A DNA stretch of 38,591 bases, from the NCBI GenBank assembly GCA_964577255.1, contig CAZNYM010000015.1:1-38591 (forward strand), in the 5' to 3' direction. Shown here piece after piece: positions 18,115 through 25,299 of this stretch. Position 1 is the stretch's first letter; the number at the start of each line of letters is the position of its first letter. The DNA comes from Micavibrio_C sp964577255 (GTDB lineage Bacteria; Pseudomonadota; Alphaproteobacteria; Micavibrionales; Micavibrionaceae). The translations under genes were made by a program, and so were the position numbers. The notes beneath the pieces are model-generated. The model ran no database searches and was not told the DNA's origin. It saw only the letters and a list, made by a program, of their open reading frames with translations.

Positions 18115-18143
18115 ATGGCGCAGACTATACCAGCCTGCGCCAT
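18115..18143 (-). promoter_or_regulatory. inverted repeat over the aldolase -10 region, candidate operator
   Basis: The sequence has a perfect nine-base inverted repeat: ATGGCGCAG (18115-18123) and CTGCGCCAT (18135-18143), with an 11-base spacer. On the minus strand the spacer holds GGTATAGT, a good -10 (TATAGT, 18129-18124). The aldolase ATG is about 33 bases downstream. The spacing of the arms (centre to centre about two helical turns) suits a dimeric repressor or activator; which protein binds is unknown. Confidence 0.5.
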
Positions 18144-18298
18144 GCGGAAAAAGTATAAACAGCCGGTGCGGTTAAATACGCGGCGCGGAGGTGGGCGCCG
18201 TTCTGACGACGGCGGGCGTAAGAGAAGCGAAGGTCATGGCCGGGGCGGTGCCGGGGCCGATATGAAGCTTGCTCAGGTCCGCAGTGAAACGGGTCGCG

Positions 18299-18868
18299 CT
18301 AGGTTGTCTTGCCATCGTTATGCTCCTTCACTATTCCCAGTTCGATCAGGTTGCTTAATGCGCGGCTTTCCGTCGTTGAAGGGCCGCTATACAAACCCTC
18401 CGCGATGTCCTGCCGCGAGGCACCCCCTACATCACCGGCCAAAGCAAGGATCTTGGCATCGCGGAGCGTAGGTTTGTGCTCACGAAATAAACTTATAAAG
18501 GTAATGAGGAAGTTTTTCAAGCTCTTATGTGAAAATTCAAAACTTTCCAGAGCATAACCCAGGCTTTTCCGGGAATATCCGCAGATTTGCAGGGGAATTT
18601 CCCGCCCGTCGGCGCTTCCCTGCCCCCGGGTGATACAACCATAGTCATAAAGCCACTCAATATCGCGGTTCAGGGTGGATTTGTCGACTTCCAGCCGGGC
18701 CATGATTTCAGCCTGGGTGGTGCCCGGAAATTCGTCGATGTCGGCCAGAATGACCGCCCGGCGGATGGTGCAGGACGGCTCGCCCCCCAGCGCATCGACC
18801 AGGTGGTCGATGATCTGGCCTATTTTCTGGGCTTTGGAGGCCGTGATATCCTTGGGTAAGGTTTTCAT
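18299..18868 (-). CDS. tandem winged-helix DNA-binding protein, putative regulator
   Basis: This 189-residue cytoplasmic protein appears to contain two helix-turn-helix/winged-helix units. The first is at about residues 33-80 (RRAVILADIDEFPGTTQAEI, then LEVDKSTLNRDIEWLYDYGC). The second is near the C-terminus (RDAKILALAGDVGGASRQDI, then SGPSTTESRALSNLIELGIV). Both look MarR/Rrf2-like, with the helix order and LexA-like spacing of wHTH folds. No ligand domain is visible between them beyond a hydrophobic helical stretch. The start may be ATG 18868 or the in-frame GTG 18877; both give a very short leader from the strong promoter at 18890-18918. The gene lies just upstream of the aldolase in the same orientation, so control of glycolytic genes is possible but unproven. 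Confidence 0.72.
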   Translation of the reverse strand: MKTLPKDITASKAQKIGQIIDHLVDALGGEPSCTIRRAVILADIDEFPGTTQAEIMARLEVDKSTLNRDIEWLYDYGCITRGQGSADGREIPLQICGYSRKSLGYALESFEFSHKSLKNFLITFISLFREHKPTLRDAKILALAGDVGGASRQDIAEGLYSGPSTTESRALSNLIELGIVKEHNDGKTT

Positions 18869-18889
18869 TTCGTTCACTTTATAGCATGA

Positions 18890-18918
18890 ATATTAACACT
18901 CCGCGTCCGTTTTTCCAA
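18890..18918 (-). promoter_or_regulatory. promoter of the tandem winged-helix regulator
   Basis: On the minus strand, TTGGAA (18918-18913) lies 17 bases from TAATAT (18895-18890), a strong sigma-70-like match. The predicted start of transcription is near 18883, leaving only a few bases before the possible GTG start and about 15 before ATG 18868. Confidence 0.62.
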
Positions 18919-18977
18919 TAAATATGGGAAATAGCGGCACTGCCGCCATTTAACCAATTGATATAACTATATATTAC

Positions 18978-19991
18978 TTAACCCAGGCTGGCCATTTTAA
19001 CGGCCGTGTCAAGCATACGGTTGGAGAAGCCCCATTCATTGTCGTACCAGGACATGACCCGCACCATGGTGCCGTCGATGACTTTGGTTTCGTTGAGGGC
19101 GAACATGGAAGAATGGGGATCGTGATTGAAATCGCCGCTGACCAGTTCTTCGGCGTAGCAGCCCAGGATGCCTTTCAGCTCGTTGCTGTTGGCGGCTTTT
19201 TTGATCAGCTCGCCGATCTCCTCGGCGGTGGTCGCGCGCCTGGCGACGAATTTGAAATCGACCAACGAAACGTTGGGTGTCGGCACGCGGATGGCAACGC
19301 CGTCGAGCTTGCCCTTCAGTTCGGGTAACACCTTGCCCACCGCCTTGGCGGCGCCGGTGGAGGTGGGGATCATGTTGAGCGCGGCCGCACGGGCGCGGTG
19401 CAGGTCCTTGTGGTTGGTGTCAACGATGCGCTGATCGCCCGTGTAGCTGTGGATCGTGGTCATGAAGCCGTGCTCGATGCCGATGGCCTTGTTCAGCACG
19501 TAAGCGACCGGCGCCAGGCAGTTGGTGGTGCAGGACGCGTTCGAGACGATCTTATGATCCTTGGTCAGCTTGTCGCTGTTGACGCCGTAGACGACGGTGA
19601 TGTCCTCATCCGTCGCGGGGGCGGAGATCAGGACTTTCTTCGCGCCCGCCGTCAGGTGCTTGCCCGCACCGTCACGCGTAGTGAAAATGCCCGAACATTC
19701 CAAGGCGATCTCGATGCCGTTCGCCGTCCAAGGCAGCTCGGCGGGGTCTTTTACCTGCACGCATTTGATCTTGTTCTTGCCGACGATCAGCACGTCGTTG
19801 CCTTGGGTTTCGACTTCGAAGGGGAAGCGGCCATGCACGGAGTCGTATTTCAGCAGATGGGCGTTGGTGTGAAGATCGGCCAGATCGTTGATGGCGACGA
19901 TCTCGATATCCTTGCGCCCGGATTCGTACAGCGCGCGCATGACCAGGCGCCCGATTCTGCCAAAACCGCTGATGGCTGCTTTTGTCGACAT
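18978..19991 (-). CDS. gap: glyceraldehyde-3-phosphate dehydrogenase, type I
   Basis: This 337-residue enzyme oxidises glyceraldehyde 3-phosphate to 1,3-bisphosphoglycerate with NAD. The Rossmann motif is GFGRIGRLVMRAL. The residue after the second strand is Asp (INDLAD, about residue 36), favouring NAD over NADP. The catalytic cysteine is Cys154 in NASCTTNC, followed by the active-site His in MTTIHSYTGDQ, and the C-terminal WYDNEWGFSNRM is intact. AGGAG is seven bases before the ATG. It lies in line after tkt and a 60-residue gene with only 30 bases between, so all three are probably co-transcribed. Confidence 0.98.
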   Translation of the reverse strand: MSTKAAISGFGRIGRLVMRALYESGRKDIEIVAINDLADLHTNAHLLKYDSVHGRFPFEVETQGNDVLIVGKNKIKCVQVKDPAELPWTANGIEIALECSGIFTTRDGAGKHLTAGAKKVLISAPATDEDITVVYGVNSDKLTKDHKIVSNASCTTNCLAPVAYVLNKAIGIEHGFMTTIHSYTGDQRIVDTNHKDLHRARAAALNMIPTSTGAAKAVGKVLPELKGKLDGVAIRVPTPNVSLVDFKFVARRATTAEEIGELIKKAANSNELKGILGCYAEELVSGDFNHDPHSSMFALNETKVIDGTMVRVMSWYDNEWGFSNRMLDTAVKMASLG

Positions 19992-20021
19992 TCGTATTCT
20001 CCTGACTGAAGTACTTTGCGT

Positions 20022-20204
20022 TTAAATATGCTTTTTAGGGAAGGGGGAAGGCGCTCTGCCCTGGCTCTCGATCGCGGCATCCACGGCGGCCTGGAAGGTC
20101 TCCAGCGTCATGCCGGCTTTTTCAGCTGAGATGGCCAGGCTACGCTGGCGAGCGGCATATTCGGTGAAAGCGCCGGCGATTTCCTGTTCCGAAAGTTCAC
20201 TCAC
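20022..20204 (-). CDS. 60-residue hypothetical protein between tkt and gap
   Basis: This is a short, helical-looking soluble protein (MSELSEQEIAGAFTEYAARQ...) with no recognised domain. It starts at a GTG whose last two bases are the first bases of the tkt stop (GTGA overlap), with AAGGAG about eight bases upstream inside the end of tkt, so translation is likely coupled to tkt. It ends 30 bases before gap. The conserved-looking stretch AGMTLETFQAAVDAAIES could be a small helical hairpin. The coding call rests on the tight fit between two real genes and on the ribosome-binding site. Confidence 0.6.
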   Translation of the reverse strand: MSELSEQEIAGAFTEYAARQRSLAISAEKAGMTLETFQAAVDAAIESQGRAPSPFPKKHI

Positions 20205-22231
20205 TTCAAATTCTCCTTCACTTTGGCGACGACATTATCAGCGGTGATGCCGAAATGTCTATAAAGATCCTGATAAGGGGCGGACTCGCCGAATGTTTCC
20301 ATGCCTACGAACACGCCGTTGCTGCCGAGCAGGCGATCCCAGCTCTGGCGCACGCCGGCCTCGACCGCCACGCGCAGCACCTGCTTTTCATCGCCCAGCA
20401 CCTGGTCGCGGTAGAAATCCTTCTGTTTCATGAACAGCTCCATGCACGGCACCGACACAACGCGCGTGCCGATCTCGGCGGCTTCCAGTTTTTCCTTGGC
20501 TGAAAGCGCGATTTCCACTTCCGAGCCGCTGGCCATGATGACGACGCGGGGTTTGGCCAGCTTGGTCTCGCGCAGGATATAGGCGCCCGAGGCGCTGCGG
20601 TTTTCCTGCATGCCGTCATTGTGCCGCGCCGTGGGCAGGGCCTGGCGGGTGAGTGAAAGCAAAGAAGGGCCGGTGCGGTTGTTCAGCGCCGTTTCCCAGC
20701 ATTCGGCCGTCTCGACGCCGTCGCACGGACGCATAACGAGGAGGTTGGGAATGACGCGCAGGGCGGAGAGATGCTCGACCGGCTGGTGCGTCGGGCCGTC
20801 CTCTCCCAGGCCGATGGAATCGTGCGTCATGACATAGATCACGCGCTGTTTCATCAGGGCCGACAGGCGGATGGCCGGGCGGCAGTAGTCGGCGAAGCTC
20901 AGAAACGTGCCGCTGTAGGGGATGATGCCGCCATGCAGCGCCATGCCGTTCATGATCGCGGCCATGCCATGCTCGCGCACGCCGTAATGGATGTACTGGC
21001 CCTCGAAATGCCCGGCACTGATGGCGGCGGGACCCTTGACCTTGGTGTTGTTGGAGCCGGTCAGGTCGGCCGAGCCGCCGATCAGCGTTGGCAGGGCGGG
21101 CACGAGCTTCTCAAGCACCTCGCCAGAGGTCTGGCGCGTGGCCAGCTTGGGCGCATCGGCGAGATATTTCGCTTTCAGGGCCTGGATCAGGGGCTGGATC
21201 GTCTGGCTGACGTCGCCGGCCTGGGCCTGCATGAATTCGGCCTTATAGCGGTTGCTCTCCAGGTTGCGCTGCCAGGCCAGGCATTCGCTCCGGCTGCGCT
21301 GCCCGACGTGACGCCACATCGCCAGCACTTCCGTCGGGATGACGAAAGGTTCGGCCTCCCAGCCCAGCGCCTTGCGCGCGCCGGCGATTTCCTCAGGCCC
21401 CAGCGGTGCGCCATGCGAAGAGGCGCTGCCCGCCTTGGTCGGCGCGCCGAAGCCGATCGTCGTCTTGCAGCAGATGATGCTGGGCCGGTCGGACAGCTGG
21501 GCGTGCTGGATGGCGGTCTGGATCGAGTCATGATCGTGGCCGTTGACCGTCTGGACGTACCAGTCATACGCCTCGAAGCGTTTGCGCACGTCGTCGGAAT
21601 AGGAGAGGGACGTTGGCCCGTCGATGGAGATGCCGTTGTCGTCGTAGAGGACAATCAGCTTGCTGAGTTTCAGATGACCGGCGAGGGCGCAGGCCTCGTG
21701 GCTGATGCCTTCCATCAGATCGCCGTCGCTGGCGATGACGTAGGTGAAGTGGTTCACCAGATCACTACCGAAGCGGCTGCCCAGCATGGCTTCGGCGAGC
21801 GCGAAACCGACGGCGTTTGAAATACCCTGACCCAGCGGCCCGGTGGTAGTTTCGATGCCGGCCTCGGGCATAACTTCGGGGTGGCCGGGGGTCTTGCTGT
21901 GCAACTGGCGGAAGGATTTGATCTCGTCCAGCGGCATTTTTTCATAACCTGTCAGAAAGAGCAGGGCGTATTGCAGCATCGAGCCGTGCCCTGCCGACAG
22001 GATGAAGCGGTCGCGGTCGGGCCACTCCGGGGTGCGGGGATCGTATTTCAGGAAGCGCGAGAACAGGACGGTCGCCACATCCGCCATGCCCATCGGCATG
22101 CCGGGATGGCCGGACTTGGCTTTCTCCACCGCATCCATCGCCAGGGCGCGCACGGCGTTGGCCATCAGCCTGTAATCCAGCTCCGGCGCGGCCTCGCTGT
22201 CTTTGGGCGTCTGCTTGAAAACGAACTTCAT
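20201..22231 (-). CDS. tkt: transketolase
   Basis: This 676-residue thiamine-diphosphate enzyme moves two-carbon units between sugar phosphates in the pentose phosphate pathway. Family marks are KSGHPGMPMGMAD (about 39-51), the ThDP motif SDGDLMEGISHEA with its partner Asn in LYDDNGISIDG, the pyrimidine-domain HYGVREHGMAAIMNG, and the DSIGLGEDGPTHQP loop. ATG 22231 has AGGA seven bases upstream. The frame is open further back to 22297, but a promoter predicted at 22269-22297 would start transcription near 22262, which rules out those longer starts. It heads an apparent operon with the 60-residue gene and gap. Confidence 0.97.
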   Translation of the reverse strand: MKFVFKQTPKDSEAAPELDYRLMANAVRALAMDAVEKAKSGHPGMPMGMADVATVLFSRFLKYDPRTPEWPDRDRFILSAGHGSMLQYALLFLTGYEKMPLDEIKSFRQLHSKTPGHPEVMPEAGIETTTGPLGQGISNAVGFALAEAMLGSRFGSDLVNHFTYVIASDGDLMEGISHEACALAGHLKLSKLIVLYDDNGISIDGPTSLSYSDDVRKRFEAYDWYVQTVNGHDHDSIQTAIQHAQLSDRPSIICCKTTIGFGAPTKAGSASSHGAPLGPEEIAGARKALGWEAEPFVIPTEVLAMWRHVGQRSRSECLAWQRNLESNRYKAEFMQAQAGDVSQTIQPLIQALKAKYLADAPKLATRQTSGEVLEKLVPALPTLIGGSADLTGSNNTKVKGPAAISAGHFEGQYIHYGVREHGMAAIMNGMALHGGIIPYSGTFLSFADYCRPAIRLSALMKQRVIYVMTHDSIGLGEDGPTHQPVEHLSALRVIPNLLVMRPCDGVETAECWETALNNRTGPSLLSLTRQALPTARHNDGMQENRSASGAYILRETKLAKPRVVIMASGSEVEIALSAKEKLEAAEIGTRVVSVPCMELFMKQKDFYRDQVLGDEKQVLRVAVEAGVRQSWDRLLGSNGVFVGMETFGESAPYQDLYRHFGITADNVVAKVKENLK

Positions 22232-22268
22232 GGCGCGATCCTGCCTGTCTGTTTTGTTAAGGTGAGCC

Positions 22269-22297
22269 ATAGAAACATGCGGTTTTCCTGCGGTCAA
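22269..22297 (-). promoter_or_regulatory. candidate promoter of the tkt-gap operon
   Basis: On the minus strand TTGACC (22297-22292) is followed after 17 bases by TTCTAT (22274-22269). The -10 match is moderate. The position gives a leader of about 30 bases before ATG 22231. Confidence 0.4.
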
Positions 22298-22364
22298 TCG
22301 GCTTCATTAAGACACGCGGAGTGTCGTTATCTGTGGGTTTCTTGCGTCGCAGCCGGGCTGGCTA

Positions 22365-22393
22365 TTGACCGCCCCGGCCGGGATTGCTAGCTA
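22365..22393 (+). promoter_or_regulatory. candidate promoter of the zapA operon
   Basis: TTGACC (22365-22370) is followed by GCTAGCTA around 22386-22393. The box resembles the GCTA-type -10 known from Caulobacter housekeeping promoters more than the E. coli one. It lies 35 bases before the first gene of the operon and is divergent from the tkt promoter. Confidence 0.4.
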
Positions 22394-22427
22394 CTGTTGT
22401 CCAGCTTTTTTCAGGGAGAGTCCCGGA

Positions 22428-22640
22428 ATGTCGGCCGTAAAGAGAGCGGTTCAGTCGCTTAACCATTCCGTCAGCCGCCTCGAAGCGGCGGCGCAGAAGC
22501 AGAGCCAGAAGATCGTCCAGCTGCGCGCCATGCCGCCGCAGACAGATCTGTTCGCCGCTGCCGCCGCGCCGTCGTCGCTGCTGGCCCGCAAGCTCGACCT
22601 GGCGATAGAAAAAGTGGAGCAGCTTCTGCAGGAAGCCTGA
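22428..22640 (+). CDS. small coiled-coil protein upstream of zapA
   Basis: This 70-residue protein (MSAVKRAVQSLNHSVSRLEA...) is mainly helical with heptad-like spacing in both halves, and an Ala/Pro linker (AAAAAPSS) between two helices. It sits in the position occupied by DUF4164-type genes before zapA in many alphaproteobacteria, and I regard it as a functional equivalent by position; sequence similarity is not clear enough to assign the family. GGGAG is about nine bases before ATG 22428. The frame extends upstream to 22365 but without a ribosome-binding site and across the predicted promoter. The zapA gene follows after eight bases. Confidence 0.68.
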   Translation: MSAVKRAVQSLNHSVSRLEAAAQKQSQKIVQLRAMPPQTDLFAAAAAPSSLLARKLDLAIEKVEQLLQEA

Positions 22641-22648
22641 GGGGAGAT

Positions 22649-22996
22649 ATGGCCGACGTCAACGTAACCATTCACGGCAAGACTTACAGCGTCGCCTGCG
22701 ACGACGGGCAGGAGCGGCGCGTGGCCGAACTGGGCCGCTATATCGACTCCCGCCTGCGCGAGATCGCCGCCGCCGGCGCCGCCAGCAACGAGGCGCACCT
22801 GCTGTTCCTTGCCTCGCTGGTTCTGGCCGATGAAATTTACGAACTCCGCGACGTCGTCAACGACCTGCGCGCCCGCCCGCCCAAGATGGTGAAGGAGCAG
22901 GTGACCGTCCGCGAGGGCATGAGCGCGGATGAAGAGACAGAGATCATGCAGGCTATCGAATTGCTGGCCAGCCGCATCGACGCCGTGGCCGACAAG
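22649..22996 (+). CDS. zapA: cell division protein ZapA, 3' end lost in assembly gap
   Basis: The visible 116 residues match ZapA, the small protein that cross-links FtsZ filaments at the division ring. The N-terminal domain reads VNVTIHGKTYSVACDDGQE followed by RRVAELGRYIDSRLREI. The long dimerisation helix (ASNEAHLLFLASLVLADEIY onward) and a C-terminal helix (EIMQAIELLASRIDAVADK) run into a block of 100 N. The usual length is 100-130 residues, so nearly the whole protein is present and the stop lies in the gap. GGGGAG precedes the ATG. The zapA-6S RNA-cyclo-ligase order is conserved in Proteobacteria. Confidence 0.94.
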
Positions 22997-23096
22997 NNNN
23001 NNNNNNNNNNNNNNNNNNNNNNNNNNNNNNNNNNNNNNNNNNNNNNNNNNNNNNNNNNNNNNNNNNNNNNNNNNNNNNNNNNNNNNNNNNNNNNNN
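22997..23096. other. assembly gap of 100 N after zapA
   Basis: Exactly 100 undetermined bases hide the end of zapA and the start of the zapA-6S intergenic region. Together with the following 6S RNA, this accounts for the 343-base stretch between visible protein genes (22997-23339). The real gap length is unknown. Confidence 0.97.
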
Positions 23097-23112
23097 GCCT
23101 TCGCCGCTTTTC

Positions 23113-23141
23113 TGGACATAACCATATATAAATGCTATATA
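23113..23141 (+). promoter_or_regulatory. promoter of 6S RNA
   Basis: TGGACA (23113-23118) and TATATA (23136-23141) are separated by exactly 17 bases, predicting a start of transcription at about 23147-23148. This coincides with the 5' end expected for the 6S RNA closing stem. Confidence 0.65.
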
Positions 23142-23146
23142 AATGC

Positions 23147-23316
23147 CGGGGTAACGCTGCGGCGTTCGTGATACACCTTTATCCCTCGGGCCGATACTTA
23201 TTTCGCGCGGGAGCTGTCCCTGCCCGGACCGTGGTCCGGAACATACGGCGCCCACCTGGTTTGTTGGGCCAGTAGCGGATTAGTTGCATGTACACGGCGA
23301 TCGCGGCGTCCCCACC
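23147..23316 (+). ncRNA. ssrS: 6S RNA
   Basis: 6S RNA mimics an open promoter and sequesters the housekeeping RNA polymerase holoenzyme. The position between zapA and 5-FTHF cyclo-ligase is the conserved location. The ends pair: GGGGTAACGC near the 5' end against GCGGCGTCCCC near 23301-23313. The internal parts include CGATACTTATT and GGGAGCTGTCCC on the 5' side, a terminal hairpin CCGGACC-GT-GGTCCGG (23224-23239), and GCCCACCTGG with GCCAGTAGCGGATT on the 3' side; these match the pattern of alphaproteobacterial 6S RNAs. A run of seven T follows (23321-23327), consistent with termination. Boundaries are estimated from the closing stem. Confidence 0.85.
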
Positions 23317-23339
23317 TTCCTTTTTTTCCCGGATTCTGG

Positions 23340-23909
23340 ATGACCGATAAAGCGACCCTCAGACACGAAGCCTTGAAATTCCGTGAAAGCATGGCGCTTT
23401 CGGTCGAGGATTTCGAGGCGGCGGCCGCCCTGTTCGCGGAGTGTATTTCCGTGCCCGCTGGCGCGGCCGTGGCTTTGTACTGGCCCAAGGGGCGCGAGTT
23501 CGACGTGCGGCCGCTGATCGACGATCTTCTGAACAAAAAAATCACCTGCGCCCTGCCGGTGATGCAGAAGGACTCGAAGGAGCTTCAGTTCGCGCGCTGG
23601 GATGAATCGGTGCCCTTGGTTGAAGGGCCGTTCGGGATCATGCAGCCGGGCGGCGATCCGCAGTGGGTGGAGCCCGCCATCGTCGTCGTGCCGCTGCTGG
23701 CCTTCGACCGCCACGGCCACCGGCTGGGGCATGGCGGCGGTTATTACGACGCCACGCTCGCCGCGCTGCGCGCGCGCAAGACCATCGTGGCGGTGGGGAT
23801 CGGCTATGCCGAACAGGCCGTCCTCTTTAAACTCCCGGCCGACGAACACGACCAGAAGCTCGACTGGGTCATTACGCCGCAGAAGGCGCAGAATTTCAGC
23901 AAAGGATAA
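23340..23909 (+). CDS. ygfA: 5-formyltetrahydrofolate cyclo-ligase
   Basis: This 189-residue enzyme converts 5-formyl-THF to 5,10-methenyl-THF using ATP, returning the storage folate to one-carbon metabolism. Diagnostic segments are the N-terminal KATLRHEALKFR, VALYWPKGREFDVRPLI, the folate-site PFGIMQP, VPLLAFDRHGHRLGHGGGYY (phosphate loop) and the VGIGYAEQ strand. It starts about 23 bases after the 6S RNA end without a strong ribosome-binding site; read-through from the 6S RNA promoter, as known in other bacteria, would be consistent. The ymdB gene follows after three bases. Confidence 0.95.
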   Translation: MTDKATLRHEALKFRESMALSVEDFEAAAALFAECISVPAGAAVALYWPKGREFDVRPLIDDLLNKKITCALPVMQKDSKELQFARWDESVPLVEGPFGIMQPGGDPQWVEPAIVVVPLLAFDRHGHRLGHGGGYYDATLAALRARKTIVAVGIGYAEQAVLFKLPADEHDQKLDWVITPQKAQNFSKG

Positions 23910-23912
23910 TTC

Positions 23913-24716
23913 ATGAGAATTCTTTTTATCGGCGATGTGGTAGGTCGCACGGGGCGGGACGCGGTGACGCGCCATCTGCCGGAGCTCAGGAAAAACCTGA
24001 GGATTGATACCGTCATCATCAACGGCGAGAACGCCGCGCACGGCTTCGGCATCAAGCCCGAGGTCTGCAAGGGGTTTTATGAGGCCGGCGCCGATTGCGT
24101 CACGCTCGGGAACCACAGCTGGGACCAGAAGGAGATCATTCCCTATATCGATGGCGATCCCCGCCTGGTGCGGCCGCTCAATTATCCCAAAGGCACGCCG
24201 GGGCGCGGCCATACGGTGCTCGATGTCGGCGGGCGCAAGATTTTGATCGTCAATATCATGGGCAACCTGTTCATGAAGGAGGGACTGGACTGCCCCTTCG
24301 CCGTGATGAACGAGTTCATCAAGGGTTATACGCTGGGGAAAAGCGTGCAGGCGATCTTCGTCGATTTCCACGGCGAGGCCAGCAGCGAGAAAATGGCTTT
24401 CGGTCACGCTTTCGACGGCCGCATATCGGCAACGGTGGGCACGCACACGCATATTCCGACGGCGGACGCCCAGATCCTGCCCGGCGGTACGGCGTACCAG
24501 ACCGACGCCGGCATGACCGGCGATTACGACAGCGTGATCGGCATGAAAAAGGAAGACCCGGTGCAGCGTTTCCTGCGCAAGATGCCGACCGACCGCCTGA
24601 GCCCGGCGGAAGGCGAGGCGACGTTGTGCGGCTGCGTGATCGAAACGGACGACAAGACGGGGCTTGCCGTTTCCATCGATCCGGTGCGGGTGGGCGGGCG
24701 GTTGAAGGCGACCTAG
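23913..24716 (+). CDS. ymdB: YmdB-type metallophosphoesterase
   Basis: This 267-residue protein belongs to the YmdB/TIGR00282 calcineurin-like phosphoesterases, which hydrolyse cyclic nucleotides in the studied members. The dimetal ligands are visible in order: FIGDVVGRTGRD (Asp8), INGENAAHG (Glu/Asn), LGNHSWDQ (Asn-His), VDFHGEASSEK, and GTHTHIPTAD. The end reads QTDAGMTGDYDSVIGM. The reported role in Bacillus biofilm switching cannot be assumed here. It is probably co-transcribed with the cyclo-ligase (three-base gap). Its TAG stop shares the palindrome CTAG with the stop of the convergent gene. Confidence 0.94.
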   Translation: MRILFIGDVVGRTGRDAVTRHLPELRKNLRIDTVIINGENAAHGFGIKPEVCKGFYEAGADCVTLGNHSWDQKEIIPYIDGDPRLVRPLNYPKGTPGRGHTVLDVGGRKILIVNIMGNLFMKEGLDCPFAVMNEFIKGYTLGKSVQAIFVDFHGEASSEKMAFGHAFDGRISATVGTHTHIPTADAQILPGGTAYQTDAGMTGDYDSVIGMKKEDPVQRFLRKMPTDRLSPAEGEATLCGCVIETDDKTGLAVSIDPVRVGGRLKAT

Positions 24717-25291
24717 AATTCTTCGGTGAAATCGAGCTTATAGCTGCTGTGATTGTAGGGGTAGTGCTCGAAATAGCGCATGCACGCCTCGTTCAGCGCC
24801 GTCTGCAGCTCCATGCCGTGACGTCCGCCTTCGCCCGTGATCTTCCCTGAAACCACGGCGCGCATGGTGGTGTGGAACGCCAGAATGATCTCGAGCGCGT
24901 CGAGGTCGGGCTCGATGATCACTTCAAGATACTGGATCAGGCGGTCGGCGATTCTGGTGATGAGCGGATACTGGAACATGCCGCCGTTGGCTTTGAGCTG
25001 CATGGCCGGGTAGAGCATGGCGGCGATCAAGGCTTCGGAGCCGTAACGCTCGTCGGCGTTTTTGCGTGCGCTTTCGATGCCGCGCATCAGGTTCTCGAGA
25101 TACATGCCGGCGAGCGGCTGGAAATCCACCGCGTTGCTTTCCAGCAGCGCCTGCGCCTTGTTGAGGATGTCCTCACCCAGCCCGCCCGATCCGACCTTGG
25201 CCTTGAGCGTGTTGGGGGGCTTGATGAACTCGGCGCGGCGCCGGGGCTCCTGATTGAAATGCTGGGGGAAATCCCGATCTTCCGGTTCCAT
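24713..25291 (-). CDS. conserved-looking hypothetical protein coupled to a response regulator
   Basis: I do not recognise a named domain. The 192-residue protein has an acidic/basic N-terminal 30 residues (EPEDRDFPQHFNQEPRRRAE), then a mostly helical body with LMRGIESARKNAD, LYPAMQLKANGGMFQYPLIT, and a long helix EVIIEPDLDALEIILAFHTT. It has no signal peptide or membrane segment. ATG 25291 has GAGG six bases upstream; an in-frame GTG at 25303 overlaps the response-regulator stop as GTGA but lacks a ribosome-binding site. Either way the two genes are adjacent and likely co-expressed, so a role as output or phosphotransfer partner of the regulator is a reasonable guess. Confidence 0.7.
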   Translation of the reverse strand: MEPEDRDFPQHFNQEPRRRAEFIKPPNTLKAKVGSGGLGEDILNKAQALLESNAVDFQPLAGMYLENLMRGIESARKNADERYGSEALIAAMLYPAMQLKANGGMFQYPLITRIADRLIQYLEVIIEPDLDALEIILAFHTTMRAVVSGKITGEGGRHGMELQTALNEACMRYFEHYPYNHSSYKLDFTEEF

Positions 25292-25299
25292 CGGCGGCC

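Noticed and set aside
18931..18950. Hairpin GCGGC-ACT-GCCGC as terminator of gap
   Set aside because: The stem is only five base pairs and is followed on the minus strand by just three T, so the signal is too weak to call.
20771..21820. 349-residue open frame antisense to tkt
   Set aside because: A shadow of a strongly conserved enzyme; composition is that of reverse-complemented high-GC codons.
23097..23131. Continuation of zapA after the N gap to a stop at 23131
   Set aside because: The residues do not resemble a ZapA end, and the segment carries the 6S RNA promoter; the real stop is most likely in the gap.
23280..24452. 390-residue open frame antisense to the cyclo-ligase and ymdB
   Set aside because: Both sense genes are well supported by motifs; the antisense frame has no domain, no ribosome-binding site and runs into the 6S RNA.
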